A model generated the notes under the pieces. It worked only from the letters and a program-made list of their open reading frames with translations, was not told the origin of the DNA and ran no database searches. The translations under genes and the position numbers were made by a program. Below are positions 10,315 to 21,957 of a stretch of DNA of 64,000 bases, piece by piece. Position 1 is the stretch's first letter. Each line of letters starts with the position of its first letter. Source of the DNA: Ganoderma boninense (Eukaryota; Basidiomycota; Agaricomycetes; Polyporales; Polyporaceae); NCBI GenBank assembly GCA_002900995.3, contig PJEW03000013.1:831395-895394 (forward strand), given 5' to 3'.

Positions 10315-12277
10315 TTTTTTTTTTTACGGTGCACACTCCGTCCCAAGCAGGTTGCTCAGTGCCGGAGCTATGGCATGGTTGGAGGAACGCGTCCTCAGCA
10401 CCGCGCCAGGGGAAATGCGTTACGCACACGGGGTCCACCCGTAGTGTGGGACTGCACAGCCTCTAGCGCCCAGTCGGGATTTATCCAACCCCTCCTGGCC
10501 ACCAAGCGGCTGGCCTACCCACTAAAACCCCCGGCATCCCAATCCATTCATCGGGCAGGCTGTTTTCGTCCTGCAGCGTACCCCGCCATGTCCCGTATAT
10601 GAGCTCCTTTTCAGTCGCCCTACTGCCTAGAGCTTTGGTCGTTAGCGCTTGGTCCATTGCGAGCCTCGAGTTTATCCTCTTCAGCCATCTATTTGTTATT
10701 TCTTCGTCGGTGTGCCACTTCTCAGGGTCATTGTCTCTCGCGATGACTCGCTCACATCGTAGGGCCCAGATTAAGTGAGTTGCTTCCATTAGGAGGATTC
10801 GGGTAAGGCGGTCAGCGCCCTTTGTCGTTTCCGGTCTTAATCCTTTTAGGGACACGACTGGTGCCCCGAGTAGGATGCCATAGTTCAGCATTGGTATTCT
10901 GATGTTGCGCGCTGACAGCAGCTGGCCGGTGAGTTTCCAGATCTGGGCCCTGCCCGGCGCAGCGCACTCAGTCAGGATGTGCTCCATTGATTCTTCTTCC
11001 CCGCAGCATCCGCATACCGCCCTTTGCTCGTATCCAGGAATATTCTTCCAGTACTCCCCGGTCCTCTGTGCACCGTGGTATGCTTTCCAGTAGAAGTCCC
11101 TCATTTTTCGCGGTACGTCTTTGTGCCTGAGCCCTTTCCACAGCGCTGATTTGTTCGGGTGGAGGTTTAGGTCTGCAGCTAGCGTCGCGGTGATTCTGTC
11201 AGTGACGAGCTCCGTTCGTCGGCGCTCCCCTTTTCCTCGTCTTTCTCTGATCATCTTGTATGCTAGGCGTTGGGTCATCGCGTTCAGTTTCGCCCCTTCA
11301 GGGAGGAATTTGCTCGCCTCCTTCTCAAGCTTCGGCATTGGTCTCTCAGTTAGGTCCGCGCCATCTCGAGCCAGCTCTGCCGCGCGGGCACTGCCCTGTG
11401 GCATCTCTTTCTTATCGGCAAGTTGGATTGTTGTGGGTGCAGACCTCCTGCGTAGCATGGCAACGACTCTTTTCAGGGGCTCGGCCTCCTTTACACCTGT
11501 CCAGCCTTTTTCTTCCCATATCGGCAGGTTTGTGGTAAGTCCGTTTATCACGCGTTTCGAGGTCGTTATCATATGCATTGTGATAAAAGGGGGGGTCTTT
11601 CTTACAGCTCTCTCAATGGCGTATATTTCAGCAGCATTTACTGATTGGGTTCGGCCAGGCAGGCTACACGCTTCGTTTCGGTCGTCGTCCTCGCCAAACC
11701 AGACACCACTACCTCCTTTTGCGTTCGCTTTCCCAGGGTTCTGACATGCCCCAGCTACGTAGACTTCTACCTCAGCTTGTGGGACAGCGAAGGCCCTGGG
11801 TGGCCTTGTTGCGGCTCTGACGCCATCACGCATCGCCTCGTCATCTGGTACAAAGATTCTCATAGCCCCAGCAATGGTTGGGTCGCTGGTGCTGCTCGGG
11901 TTGAAGGTGATTCGCCCGCCTGCCTGGGCTGCATCTTCGTTTTGTTTTTTCCTGCGCCTTGTCAGTGTTAGTCCGTCCCTATTGCAGTCGGTATCCGGCT
12001 TCCACTTTGGCTTGAGTTTGCTAATTTTTTTATTGGCCGCCACTCGTTTTAATGCACAGCAGGTTTATTCCACCGTCTTCAATCTTTTGGTGCAAGGTCT
12101 CCCTGGAGATTCTCGGGTGCGCATCTCCGTTCCACACAAAACTCATGGTCAGCTTAATGAGTTTCTTTTCAATCGTCTCAGGCATCGTCTGCGCCTTTGT
12201 GAGGAATTGTGTCCTTGCCCCGGCTTCCAGCGATACAGCCAGTTTCCTTCCGTAGAGCGTTGGGTGGCGTCGCGCCC
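10315..12277 (-). mobile_element. Nested 5'-truncated LINE
   Basis: It is flanked by a perfect 16-bp duplication (10299-10314 and 12278-12293). The junction at 10315-10325 is an 11-T run, which is the poly-A tail read from the other strand, so the element points to the minus strand with its 3' end at 10315. Its 5' end at 12277 falls inside the reverse transcriptase thumb (LIKLTMSFVWNG, then PRISRE): this is 5' truncation, typical of target-primed reverse transcription. It keeps a Tad-type RNase H and a zinc knuckle. Confidence 0.93.
10481..12043 (-). pseudogene. RNase H and knuckle part of nested LINE pol
   Basis: An open frame of ~520 codons. Near residues 90-150 is an RNase H domain with the pattern GSGVWFG and then SVNAAEIYAIE, as in fungal Tad-like LINEs, where the domain usually opens VYTDGA. 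Here it reads VYVAGA, so the first catalytic Asp is Ala. Near residues 340-365 is CGCCGEEE then MEHILTEC, the C-x2-C-x-H-x-C knuckle of these elements. Upstream thumb sequence (12044-12277) is in another frame, so a frameshift separates it. The long frame survives although the copy is dead. Confidence 0.8.
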
Positions 12278-13378
12278 GCCCTCTGTGCTTCTGCACCCCA
12301 CTCCTGGGCCCTCATTGGTGACTGTAACGTCACTCTGTCTCCCCCTGAGTCCCTGTCTCGTGCCGAGCCAAACTCTGTCAAGCGCAACGCCTATCGCTCC
12401 TGCCTTAACACCGCAGATGGATATGACGTCTGGCAGACACAACAAGATGCCGACGCCCGCACGACCTACACCTGCCGCTCCTATTCCGGTCAGGGCCAGT
12501 CAATTATTGACCGTATTGCCGTCTCACGGCGAGGCACATTTACGGCTTCATGCTCTGTCCTCCATGACTTCATCCCCGCCACTGATCATCGACCGGTTCT
12601 TGCCCACATTACTTTGTCAGCACCCACTCACCTCCAAGGACAACTCCCGCGACCCCCTTCCTCCTACGTTCCTCCCGTCTACCCTCCCCGCTTCCGGTAT
12701 CCTCGCAAGGCGCATACCGCCAAGTTCAAGATTTTCGCAGATCGCGTAGATGCCGCAGTGACTGCGCAGCATCTTCCTGACTACCCAGTCACGGACGACG
12801 CTTCGTTCACCACTCGTTACCACGCCCTCACCCAAATTCTACGATCTTGTGGCACTGATACCTTTGACTTACCTCAGACTCCATCTCCCCGCCCTTCACG
12901 CCCAACCACCGCCACCATTCGGAGCATACTCCATGAGATCCATCACGTCAATCAGCTTATCGGGGCTATCCGGCAAGGCTACCTCCCACGTCTGCTGGGC
13001 CGCCATAGCTGGACAACTCCGTATATGCAACACTTTCACGCTCTCCCCGATGCACCCCCACCGTGGCATCCCGATCATGCCTCAGCGCTTTTAACTCATC
13101 TTACCACTCTTCGCAGAACACTACAGCGATTGCGATATCGCACAGAACAAGACGAACTTCAACGTCGTGTTACTCGGTCGTCGCGAGCACGCATCGACGC
13201 CGTCCTTATGGGCGGCTCCAGCAAACAGTTATTTGTGCATGCGCACGACAGCGACGGCCCACCAGCTGCTCTCCAGTCACCTACTGATCCCTCTACATTT
13301 CTTACAGGGCCTGATGAGGTCAAAGCGCAAACCGTCAGCTATGCTTTTCCGCCGCACTCCTCGAGCCCCATCTGCTAA
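12278..13378 (+). pseudogene. LINE endonuclease C-terminal half and linker
   Basis: This continues the endonuclease cut at 10314. Visible motifs are LIGDCN (the GDxN loop), SIIDRIAVS and ATDHRPVLA (the catalytic SDHxP/DHRPV motif), so both halves of the active site are present but separated by 2 kb of insert. After the endonuclease comes a proline-rich then helical linker. The frame ends at 13378, where the reverse transcriptase continues in another frame. Confidence 0.78.
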
Positions 13379-14042
13379 ACCATGGATGGATACCCCTTCA
13401 ATCCGGGATATACGTGCTCGTGTGACGAACCATCCCTTCTCCTGGCCCTGGCTTCTCACTTTACAGGATTTGCGCTTTCTCTTACGGAAAGGCAATCCTC
13501 GCCCGGCGCCGGGCCCTGACCTCTGGGAGAAGTGGTGTGTTCGCACCCTCAGTGATTATAGCCTGTCCCTTGTGCTCGACCTCGTCAACTACGAGATCGC
13601 CGACTCCCACTTCCCCGACTGCGTTAAGCCTGCCGCACTCTCTACAATCTTCAAGCGAGGGCCGCGTACAGACTTAGCTAACTACCGGGGCATCACATGC
13701 TCCAACCTCCTCAAAAACCTCCCTTTTGCCTGGCTCAACCATCTCCTCTCTCGCTATCTCACTACTCAACAGATTCTTCCGCAGACGCAGATCGCTACAC
13801 AGCCGGGCGTCCAGGCTCGCGATCTCACGTCCTTTCTCTCCCAAGTCGAGGCTTATGCACATCGTCACAAGCAACCGCTCTATCTTTTGCGCCGTGATCA
13901 GCGCAAAGGATTCGATCGGCTGGAACCTGAAGGGTTCTATGACGCTGTTCATGCATACGGTCTGCCTCTTTCACTTATAGACCTTGATCGTTCAGCGCAG
14001 ACCCACGTGCCGTATAAAGTAAAAACCGTGCACGGCTTCACA
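13300..14042 (+). pseudogene. LINE reverse transcriptase, fingers and palm A
   Basis: Contains GPDLWEKW, the basic helix, TDLANYRGITCSN (RT block 2/3) and DQRKGFDRLEPEGFYDAV, which is palm motif A with the catalytic Asp. The frame is then broken at about 14043 by the MITE, and RT motifs resume 3' of it in another frame. Confidence 0.8.
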
Positions 14043-14045
14043 ATG

Positions 14046-14217
14046 CATCAGCAAGTTCGCCAAAACGTGGCAAAGGAGTGGCAATTGTTTGCCACGTGAA
14101 TTTGAGGTTTGCAATCCATCGGAAGGTTTGCCATCCATTAAAATCTATTGACATCCATTAAATTCCCATTGCCATTCATTGCCACTCCAATGCAACGGTT
14201 TGGTCAAATGGCTGATG
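14046..14217. mobile_element. MITE with CATCAGC ends inside RT, copy 3
   Basis: The left arm starts at 14046 with CATCAGCAAG and the right arm ends GCTGATG at 14217. The arms align without gaps over about 40 bp (both contain GGAGTGGCAAT). The element, with whatever short duplication it made, shifts the RT frame by one base, so it disrupts the domain. Only the outer seven bases and the general layout are shared with the other two CATCAGC MITEs. Confidence 0.65.
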
Positions 14218-14220
14218 GCC

Positions 14221-15090
14221 ACGTCATCGTTTACCGTGTCTGGCGTTACACAGCAGGGTGGACCCTTCTCCCCTTTGAAGTCTACCCTTACCACGAGCAT
14301 GGCCAACCACTGGCTACATGATATCCTCGCACCAGAGCAGCAGCTCGTTTTCCAAACCCACCATGGTTCACGTGGCCTTCCACACACCCCGGACGATCGC
14401 CTCTGCTTACGCACCCAGTTTGTTGAAGCCATGGACGATTCCATTCTTCTCGCTCCCTCTCTCGACGCATCGCGAACTGCAGGCCTGCATCTTGAACACT
14501 TTCAAGCTGCCTTAAGTCACTCCTGGCGGCCCTTCATGCAGGACCTGTACCGGCTTCCTTGCTTATGCCGTCTGTGGATCTTCTGGATCCTGATTCTCCG
14601 CATACTGTCCTCCACTCTATTCCTGTTACTGACAGTCATTGCGAGTTTTTGAGAGTCAACACCAATGATCCCGAAACTCAGTACCAACGGATCCGTACGC
14701 TCATTACCGACTTCACCTTTCCCAGCCTACACACCCGTCTCCCCTTTACTGCGGTACGCCGCATTCTGATTCAATGTCTGGTCTCTCGAATTCAACCCTA
14801 TCTATCCTACCAACCCGTCACCCGTGCCCATGCGGCCGACCTCGACCACCTACTGGCTACCCGCATTCACGAATATTTCCGTTTCCCCTTTCGCTTCAAT
14901 TCCACCCTTTTATACTTGCCGTTATCACACTTAGGGTTCGATCTTCCTTCTATTTCTCATCTTAACGACGTCGCTGCAGTCTAAGGACTGGTGCGCGACC
15001 TCAACCATCATGTCTCTACTTTCCAGATCATGGCACGCATCACCCTCGCCGACTGGACTTGCATGCTCAATCACTGCCGTAGCCCTCTTG
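14221..15090 (+). pseudogene. LINE reverse transcriptase, palm C and thumb
   Basis: From 14221 the frame gives FTVSGVTQQGGPFSPLKS (RT block B') and FVEAMDDSILLA, palm motif C with the Asp-Asp pair (usually YADD-like; here AMDD). Near 14600 the thumb continues in another frame, and a TAA at 14982 interrupts it. The last recognisable LINE residues, before a GA-rich run at 15090, are DWTCMLNHC. Confidence 0.75.
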
Positions 15091-15890
15091 AGAGAGAGAG
15101 AGAGAGGGCGTATTCGACCAGCCGCAGGCGCCAATCAGGGGTACCGCTTAAAAAACCAGTCCACGTTGAGCAGCTGATAGCCACTCACACGCTTTCCAGA
15201 AATCCTGCAGCTTCCCCGGCCGAAACCAGTACACTAATACGAGACAGTAAAGATGAGGTTTAAGGTAAAAACCCAAGTTATTGGGCATAGACGTCACCGC
15301 CTGGGGCTGAGGGCCGCAATATTTCCATGGCCAGCAGGCGCTCGACAACCATGAGAGGCCCGACCTGGGTCGAAAAGGAGCGCGAGCCTGTCCAAGTACG
15401 AGCACCAAGTCGCGATGAGGCGGAGGTCCAGGCTGGGATGAAGAGCGTAGAAACGGGCCCTGGAGGATCCTTGTCAGCAGACTGCCGGGGGACACTCATA
15501 TGGCACGGACAGTCTCAAGCGCCGGGACAGCCAGAAGGCAACGCCGTTGCCCTTGTGTTGCCCACAAATAGCCATTTATTGAAGACCTCTCAGTATGCGA
15601 CAATGGAGAACTAGCCCTCATGCGCTGCAGCTTTCATTGCTGAAGATGCGGTGAGCTGTGGCTGGTAATACAGAGAGAGAGGACCGGAACAGAGGTTGCG
15701 CAGCCAGATGACAACAGCGTTCAGACCGCGTCATCCAAACATCATGGAAGCCATCCATCCCCATAATGCACCCCTATGGCCTCAAAGTCGTATGTTTTCA
15801 GTAATAGAAGACTTGGGTATTCGATCTTGAAGGTGTTACGACACGGTCATTCAACAGGTCCTTTCACGTCCTTCCCACGGCCTGGATTAT
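15091..15890. other. Unidentified ~0.8-kb insert in LINE
   Basis: LINE thumb sequence stops at a (GA)n run (15091-15108) and recognisable LINE sequence starts again at about 15896. Nothing between reads as LINE protein. No terminal repeats, long frames or duplication could be defined, so it may be an insertion or a diverged spacer. Confidence 0.45.
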
Positions 15891-15895
15891 AGCGC

Positions 15896-17643
15896 TTGAC
15901 GTCGTCCCCGACTTCAAACCGACACTCCGACCAATCCTATTTCTTCACCGGCGACGTCGCATTGCGTCATCTCGTTCACCTCCTGCCAAACGCTCCCGGC
16001 ACCCCCTCCTCCCTCACTGTTACCAACTTCGAACGCGCTCATATCACCCACCTCTCGCAACTTGCTGCCTGGTCGCAGCCGTCTCTTTCTTCCCCTCGTC
16101 TTCATCCCTCCCCGCACGTCGCCAACACTCTTCAGCCCTATTCTGCACGACACGACTGGCGCACCTTCAGCGACTGGCTGTCCACCCTCACTCTCCCACT
16201 ACTTATGGCCTCCGCGGCAGGGTTTGTAGAGGATCCGGGAAGTTCTGGTGGCCCATCAGCCACTCGTGAAGGGAGAGATGAAACTGGGAGGTCTGGTGGT
16301 GAGTACACCACTCGCGTTCAAGTCTCCGATAACCGCTGGCAGCTCGCCCTGCCTCCAATCCTCCGACAACAAGTCGCAGAAACCGCGATCCTCGCTGCTG
16401 CCAAGTTATCCCCGCACCCAGGACATATGCAACAGAACACCCTTGCAACTGATGCATCGGCAATCACTTCTCCCCACCACCATGTCACCTTCGCAGCAGC
16501 CACACCCCAATCCGTGGTTGTCCTCGCCATATCCCCCTCGGACACCTTGACCTCAAGTCTCCATGGAGAAGTATTCGGCCTTGTTGTCGCTGCCCTCCTC
16601 CATCTCCATCACCCCATCATTGATTCTCCATCACGCCCCCTTCTCTACACCGACCACCTCAACTCGGTCCGCTTCCTAGAAGCACACCCCTTCCCTCCGC
16701 CTTCCTCTTCGTCTCCACCCCTCAATTCCGCTCTACCCTTGTATCTATGGCTCCTCGACATCCTTCGCCGTACTCCAAACCCCCCGTCCCCACCTATACA
16801 CCAGCGCATACTTCCGACGACACTCCTCCTGCCCTCGCAAATCGACTGGTCGACCACCTTGCCTCGTCCTCACATTCCTCTCATCCGCCTTGCCTCTCCC
16901 TCCCATTACCTACCTTCTATTTCCCCGCATTTGTTCTGCACGTCCCCTCCCGTGGTTACACCTTCCCGTCATCAATTCCTTCCGTTCTCGCTGATCTCGT
17001 CACCCGCGCCCGCTCATCCGACGCTTCCGCCCGCCCAAACTCTGTCCTGTTTCGCTCCCTTTATGACACCCATCCCGCTCCTCCACACCCTTATACTCGT
17101 GCATCCTCTGCTTACTCTGCGCTTGTACAACTCTATGTCCGCTCCTCACAACTGGATGATGCATTTACCCGCTATTGTCGCTTTGGAGATATACCCCCTG
17201 CATGCCATTTCGGCTGCAACATCCTCGAGACGCCACATCACCTCTTCGTGGAATGCCCCCGTTTTGTCACCGTCCGAGATGAGGCCCTCAACGCCGTTGT
17301 TCGCGATACGTCCTTGCTGCTAGAAGCAGCTAAAACCCCACTCCCACAGGAGGTATTCCTACACATCGCGCGCAGCCTCTTCTCTGACGACACTCAAGTC
17401 TGGCCGCAAACCCTATCACACTACTTCTATGGCACGGTACCTCCCCTACCTGCCATTGCGACCACACAACCGGCAGAACTTTCCACGCAGCGTCTCCTCT
17501 CTCGCATAGCGGCGTTATGGCATTGTGCATCCATTCGGTTAGCAGCTCGCATATGGGGTTCATACAAACGTATACTCTCTCCTTTCCCCTCTCGTCTTCC
17601 CTCTCCATTTCTTCTTCCACCTCATCTCGCACACCTGCAATAA
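15896..17643 (+). pseudogene. LINE pol C-terminus: RNase H and Cys/His knuckle
   Basis: The frame from 15896 begins with DQSYFFTGDVALRHLVHLL, a conserved segment following the RT thumb in this element type. RNase H follows (LATDASAIT, then SLHGEVFGLVVAAL and LYTDHLNSV, giving D, E and D). In a second frame (16747-17643) comes the knuckle CRFGDIPPACHFGC, then PHHLFVECPRF. An in-frame glycine-rich stretch around 16213-16325 looks inserted. The stop at 17643 is probably the natural end. Confidence 0.78.
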
Positions 17644-17720
17644 TCTCTTCACTACAATCTCCTGTTGCTCCGCTTTCTCACGATCCCATTGGGCCGGCGA
17701 GGTACCTAGTTCTCCCTAGC

Positions 17721-17773
17721 TTACCTGAGCTATTTGTCATAGCGTAGTCGGTTCCATCAAATCAGTTCTCAGT
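17721..17773 (+). repeat. 53-bp direct repeat, copy 1
   Basis: TTACCTGAGC...TCAGTTCTCAGT; 50 of 53 positions match 19783-19835. It lies 78 bp after the LINE stop codon, so it could be the LINE 3' end. Confidence 0.8.
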
Positions 17774-17918
17774 TGTCATGGCGCCTCATGGAGCGGGGTC
17801 TCCCTCGCGCGCGAGGCTCGACACCAAGGAGGTGCGATGCAAGACTGGAGGCTCGCGCGACACTGGTATCACTGCGGGTAGGGTGTAAATAGTTGCGCTA
17901 TAGCAAACTATCGCATTT

Positions 17919-19441
17919 TTGAGACTCGCGCACCACACCAATCCACCTTTGCAGGACCCAGGTGCAAGGTTCACTCGCGCGGATGGCGCGACGCGTCGCG
18001 CTCTCGCTGCTATGCTCCTCGGCCTTCCTCGGCACGGATTATGCCGAGCTTCTGGAGGTGGCATCAGCGTCGGCAAGCTAGCCGACCTGAACGAGTTTTT
18101 TCGGAGGACGTCTATCGTTTTGCAAACCGCTGTCCATCTGGGTGTGTTTGCCGGGCCAGCTCTCGTCCCCTCACTCCTCAGTTTTCTGTCGACCACCAGC
18201 CTCGTTGAGATGGAACGCTACGGAGCTACTTTTATACGATGCGTGGACATGTTCGCTCTTCCTGCCGCAGTCATCTATGCCGGTACTGGTCAGCAGTTCG
18301 ATCCTACCCTTGAGGTCGATGAGGCAGAGTGCGTAACAATTTGCTTGTACAGGTCTAACAATGCACACTGATGGCCACTTCTTAGAATACCTGTTCTTCA
18401 ACATTACTGGCGCGTGCTGCTTTACTTGCGTCCTTCTCTCGAGACGGATCTCCGGGGTTTAGACCCGCAGGGTCTTATGACAGTGAGCACTACGGTACGT
18501 TGCTGACCTCCATTGACAAGCGTGATTTCCCGCTCACGATCCTTTGTAAGTGGCTCAGAGAGCGGGGCCGTGTCAGTGCCGAGGACGGTAAGCGCATTAC
18601 CCTCGCTCTTGTCGAGTGGCTTGCGGACGACCTTGAAGAGGCAAATGTTTGGCTCCACCCGGGCACAAGGGCCAACCGTGGTTTCAACAACGTCGTCACT
18701 GGTCGCCATTTGTGCCCCATTTCTCTGGACTATGACGATCAAACGTAGGTGCTGGGTCAGCTGGATTTATGTAATGCTCCCCTGCGGATTGATTTACGTT
18801 CGGCACAGTGTGAGAGAAGCTCTCTCACATGGTACCTTCTTCCCCGCTCCAGGAGATTATCCCCGATTCCTATTCGACATGGTGGAATATGATCCTGGAG
18901 CGCCTTGGAACTCAATTCTCCGCGGGCCGCTCATAGTTTTGGTGCGTCATGCTTCGTTGATAGTGTCGTCAAAACAATGCATGATGTCGTTTAGGCTTGG
19001 TATCATATCTTTGACCATCCGCGCCGCCGGGAGCGTGCTTTCAACATGTCGCTTCCTTTCACGAGTGTCGCCAAGTCGCATGGCATGACGCAAGTCACAA
19101 TAGGTTCAATCATCTATGCGACTACTATGGTGCACTCCTCAGGGTGGCATTGACGAGTACGACGTTTGCTAACTGGTTTCTTCGGCCCGCAGGTACATTC
19201 CGCTCTATCAGCGCCTCATTCTCTCCGTCAGAAAGGCTCAGCAATTCGCACTCTGCACGACGTACTCGTCAAATTCGTTAATGATCCAGCCCATCTGGAC
19301 ATCGTCGAAAGCCTGCTCCGATGGTGGAACAGGTATGACGTTCAGTATGGATTTACACAGATGCGACTGACTTCGTCTCCTAGAATTGCTTTTCCTATAT
19401 ATACCTTCCAGATCATACCCCGTTTTGGACGGCGTATCCCG
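17919..19441 (+). pseudogene. DUF6698-like gene, broken
   Basis: Plus-strand frames carry, in order, an N-terminal region ending DPTLEVDEAE, a helix YWRVLLYLRPSLE after an intron (GTGCGT to TTCTTAG, 18330-18386), then RGFNNVVTGRHLCPIS, FDMVEYDPGAPW, a GLFRS-like core ILRGPLIVL and SHGMTQVT. This series resembles the basidiomycete DUF6698 family (GFxHxxTGxLLCP, then YD.xxPWxGL, then GMxxVT); the function is unknown. The frame must shift near 18470 without a clear intron, and later pieces (19166-19441) are scattered, so it is treated as broken. It is flanked by the two 53-bp repeats. Confidence 0.55.
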
Positions 19442-19782
19442 ACGTGCTAGCTGGGGGCTTCACAGCTGGCTAGACTGGAACCACTCCGTTACATCTTTGC
19501 AAGCAGGGTAGACTGTATGCGCTATTTGTTCGTTGATGCCTAGCAATGCCGGTTTTCAACCTTTAGAGCGTTTATCAAAACATCGATAAACAATATCGGC
19601 TACTCTCGAGCGCTCTTGCCGTGTTGTCCCTCAGCCTGTTACAAAACAATCTCGAGCTCACTCTGAAGTTTGTTGGGGGCCCGAGAGCAACGCCGTGAGG
19701 GGTGCGCAGACTCAGTTCAACAAAAACACATCATTTCGTCAAGCAAGGTTTCCGCCGGCGCAGACGGCACTTCCGAGTAATG

Positions 19783-19835
19783 TTACCTGAGCTATTTTTC
19801 GTAGCGTAGTCGGTTCGATCAAATCAGTTCTCAGT
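19783..19835 (+). repeat. 53-bp direct repeat, copy 2
   Basis: Matches 17721-17773 at 50 of 53 positions, same orientation, 2.06 kb apart; the DUF6698-like relic lies between. Confidence 0.8.
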
Positions 19836-21055
19836 CCCCAAAGCCATCGGCACCGCCATGTGCCCGGCGCACCACATGACGTCAAAACGCAAAGCTTCGT
19901 GCGCCTCCTCTTCTCCCGTCTCCATTTCCACCGCAAGCCCATAGGCTCTGAAGGGGTTGTCATCGCTCATCTCTTCGTGGCTCTCAATTTGGAGCTACTC
20001 GCCGCAAGCAGAGCCCGTAACCGAGTCATACCTGCTAGCCGTGCCGCTCAAGTCCTCCCATTCCTTGAATTCACCAACGATTCCGTGTCGTTCTCCCATC
20101 TGTGGCGAGAGATTCTCGCAAAAGAGGTATACCACAAGATAGGAAGCTGGGTGTTGTGGTATAGGACATATCTGTGCGCCCAGCTGGACCTCCGAGAGCT
20201 ACAACTCGAGGGTATGGTCCTCGACGGTACAAGCCCAGGGACACCCATGATCGGAAGAAGGGTCGGGGTCCCAAACGGCCCTTCATCCTGTGATCGTGGT
20301 CGAGACTTCAATCATCAGCGTCGAGCATCATGCCATCCGTAACTCCCCCTGCCCAGTCCATCGCACAATCCTGCGGCTGCTAATTCGCCACACAAGCCTC
20401 TTCCAACCATCCCCCGTTTCCTCCGCACCGCGCGTCACTGTTTGTCTCAACCCTGCCCCTGCTTGGAGACCTTGCTAGGATGATCCCTTGCAGAGTCTCT
20501 CAAGGTGCTCGTGACCCAAGACGTTGGAGATGCAAACAGGTCAAGTTCCACGAAGAGGAACATACTTGTCGGTGCCCATGAATTGAGCGAAGCGAAGAAC
20601 AACCTTCTACCACAAGCCAGGGACGACAAATTGAAGTTCGTAAGCGTTCGTCGTCATGGCATATTCGCCTCAAATATCCATATCATAAATCATAGGCCAA
20701 ACCGTCTGTTGCCATCACAACAACGGCAGGTTCGATGAGTGTATAGTGAAGCATCTCGTGCGTCTTGATGCTTACTGTACCACACTTGGCCAGAGGTTGA
20801 CGAGCCCATACTTATCAATGTCACGACGCATCTTCTTGTCGGGGTGCACAGTGTGTCTCAGCGCCGTGCCCTCGAACCCTGGGGAGGGAATCCGGAAAGC
20901 TGCTCCGCGACATCGGTCTTGCATCCCCACTGTGTCCTGTCGATCTCTCCACGAGTCGCCTAATGGCTGCGCTTCCTTCCAACGGAACCTAGTCGAATTT
21001 CCTAATGTAGAGGACGACAACGACAAGAGCAGCAAGAACTAACAACATTTTGGGA
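19836..21055. other. No recognisable gene
   Basis: The longest frame (19860-20342, plus) starts MPGAPHDVKTQSFVRLLF and has no known motif. A minus-strand frame at 20772-21035 is likewise unrecognised. Nothing else stands out. Confidence 0.4.
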
Positions 21056-21711
21056 CTATACCAGCGATGGGATGGCAAAGGGCGATCTACGCGGTAAACT
21101 AGTATGAAGACAAACTATAGCTGCTTGATCTCGAGGCGGGTTGGGGCTCTCGTGCTGTGAATAAACAATGAGCAGGAGAATAACAGAAGAGGCGTTGATA
21201 CTCGCCAGAGGTGCAATTCGAACACACCTCCAACGGACATACTGAGCTCATGTACTGCCCTTTCGCTACCGGAGTGAACGCTGGAATGAGACTAGAACCA
21301 TATTCAGTCAGCCGCGAGGTCGGTCAAGAGTAATGAAGAGACTTACGAGTAGAGGGCTGCTAACACCGGAGATGCCGGTAGGAGGATCTGCGGGGCGACG
21401 TCGGGATCCGGGATGTCGTTGACAAGAGCCTCGGTGGTTTGTCGTTGAATAGGAAGCGGACTAGCCGTGAAACCATGAGGTGGCAACTTCGGGAGTTCAA
21501 CCAATCGGGGGCGAGCAGCTTGGACTGCAGGGCGAAGGCCGAATATTGATGCCCAACGTCTGGGCCTCTTGGAGTCCGAAAAAAGGTGAGAAACGTATTC
21601 GGCCGGCCGTTCATCCAGGATATTCGACAGTACGGAGTCGGTATCGGTGTCAGACGCACTAGAGAGACTATCCTCCCCCCCATGCCCAGGCTCCGAAGGT
21701 ATCGCCGTCAT
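21056..21711 (-). CDS. Hypothetical protein, two exons (196 aa)
   Basis: ATG at 21711; exon 1 ends at 21347 with donor GTAAGT, and exon 2 begins at 21281 after acceptor TTCCAG (65-nt intron). Phases match and the frame runs to a TAG at 21056. The first half is Ser/Asp-rich then basic and Pro-rich; the second half holds one hydrophobic stretch (SSVILLLIVYS) that could cross a membrane. No family is recognised. It lies just downstream of the scaffold gap and the KDZ gene; it could be a late exon set of another gene. Confidence 0.32.
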
Positions 21712-21857
21712 CCGTGGAAGTTCGGCTAAGCCCCAGGTGTCGTGATCTCCGCTGTCGCCGTCTTGAAGCGGTCGTCATCTGCTCACGTTCTCAGATCCCA
21801 GCTGCCATTGAAATCGGAAGGGACTTACTATGGGAGCGAGGGCCTGTCAATCGTGGG

Positions 21858-21957
21858 NNNNNNNNNNNNNNNNNNNNNNNNNNNNNNNNNNNNNNNNNNN
21901 NNNNNNNNNNNNNNNNNNNNNNNNNNNNNNNNNNNNNNNNNNNNNNNNNNNNNNNNN
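21858..21957. other. Assembly gap of 100 N
   Basis: Exactly 100 N, the usual placeholder for a scaffold gap of unknown size. It cuts the C-terminal part of the KDZ transposase gene. Confidence 0.99.

Larger units (their letters stand above)
8586..17643 (+). mobile_element. Non-LTR retrotransposon (LINE), broken
   Basis: Reading left to right on the plus strand the element has an ORF1-like coiled-coil protein, an exonuclease-endonuclease-phosphatase (EEP) endonuclease, a reverse transcriptase, an RNase H and a C-terminal Cys/His knuckle. This is the order of large Tad-like LINEs of fungi. It is interrupted by a nested LINE (10315-12277), a MITE (14046-14217) and an insert of unknown type (about 15091-15890), and the frame changes at 13378 and near 14600. 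No poly-A tail or target duplication for this outer element was found; a 53-bp repeat at 17721 may be its 3' end. Confidence 0.85.

Noticed and set aside
12209..12749. Long plus-strand frames opposite the nested LINE RNase H
   Set aside because: They are antisense to, or extend out of, the minus-strand LINE; only 12278 onward belongs to the outer LINE.
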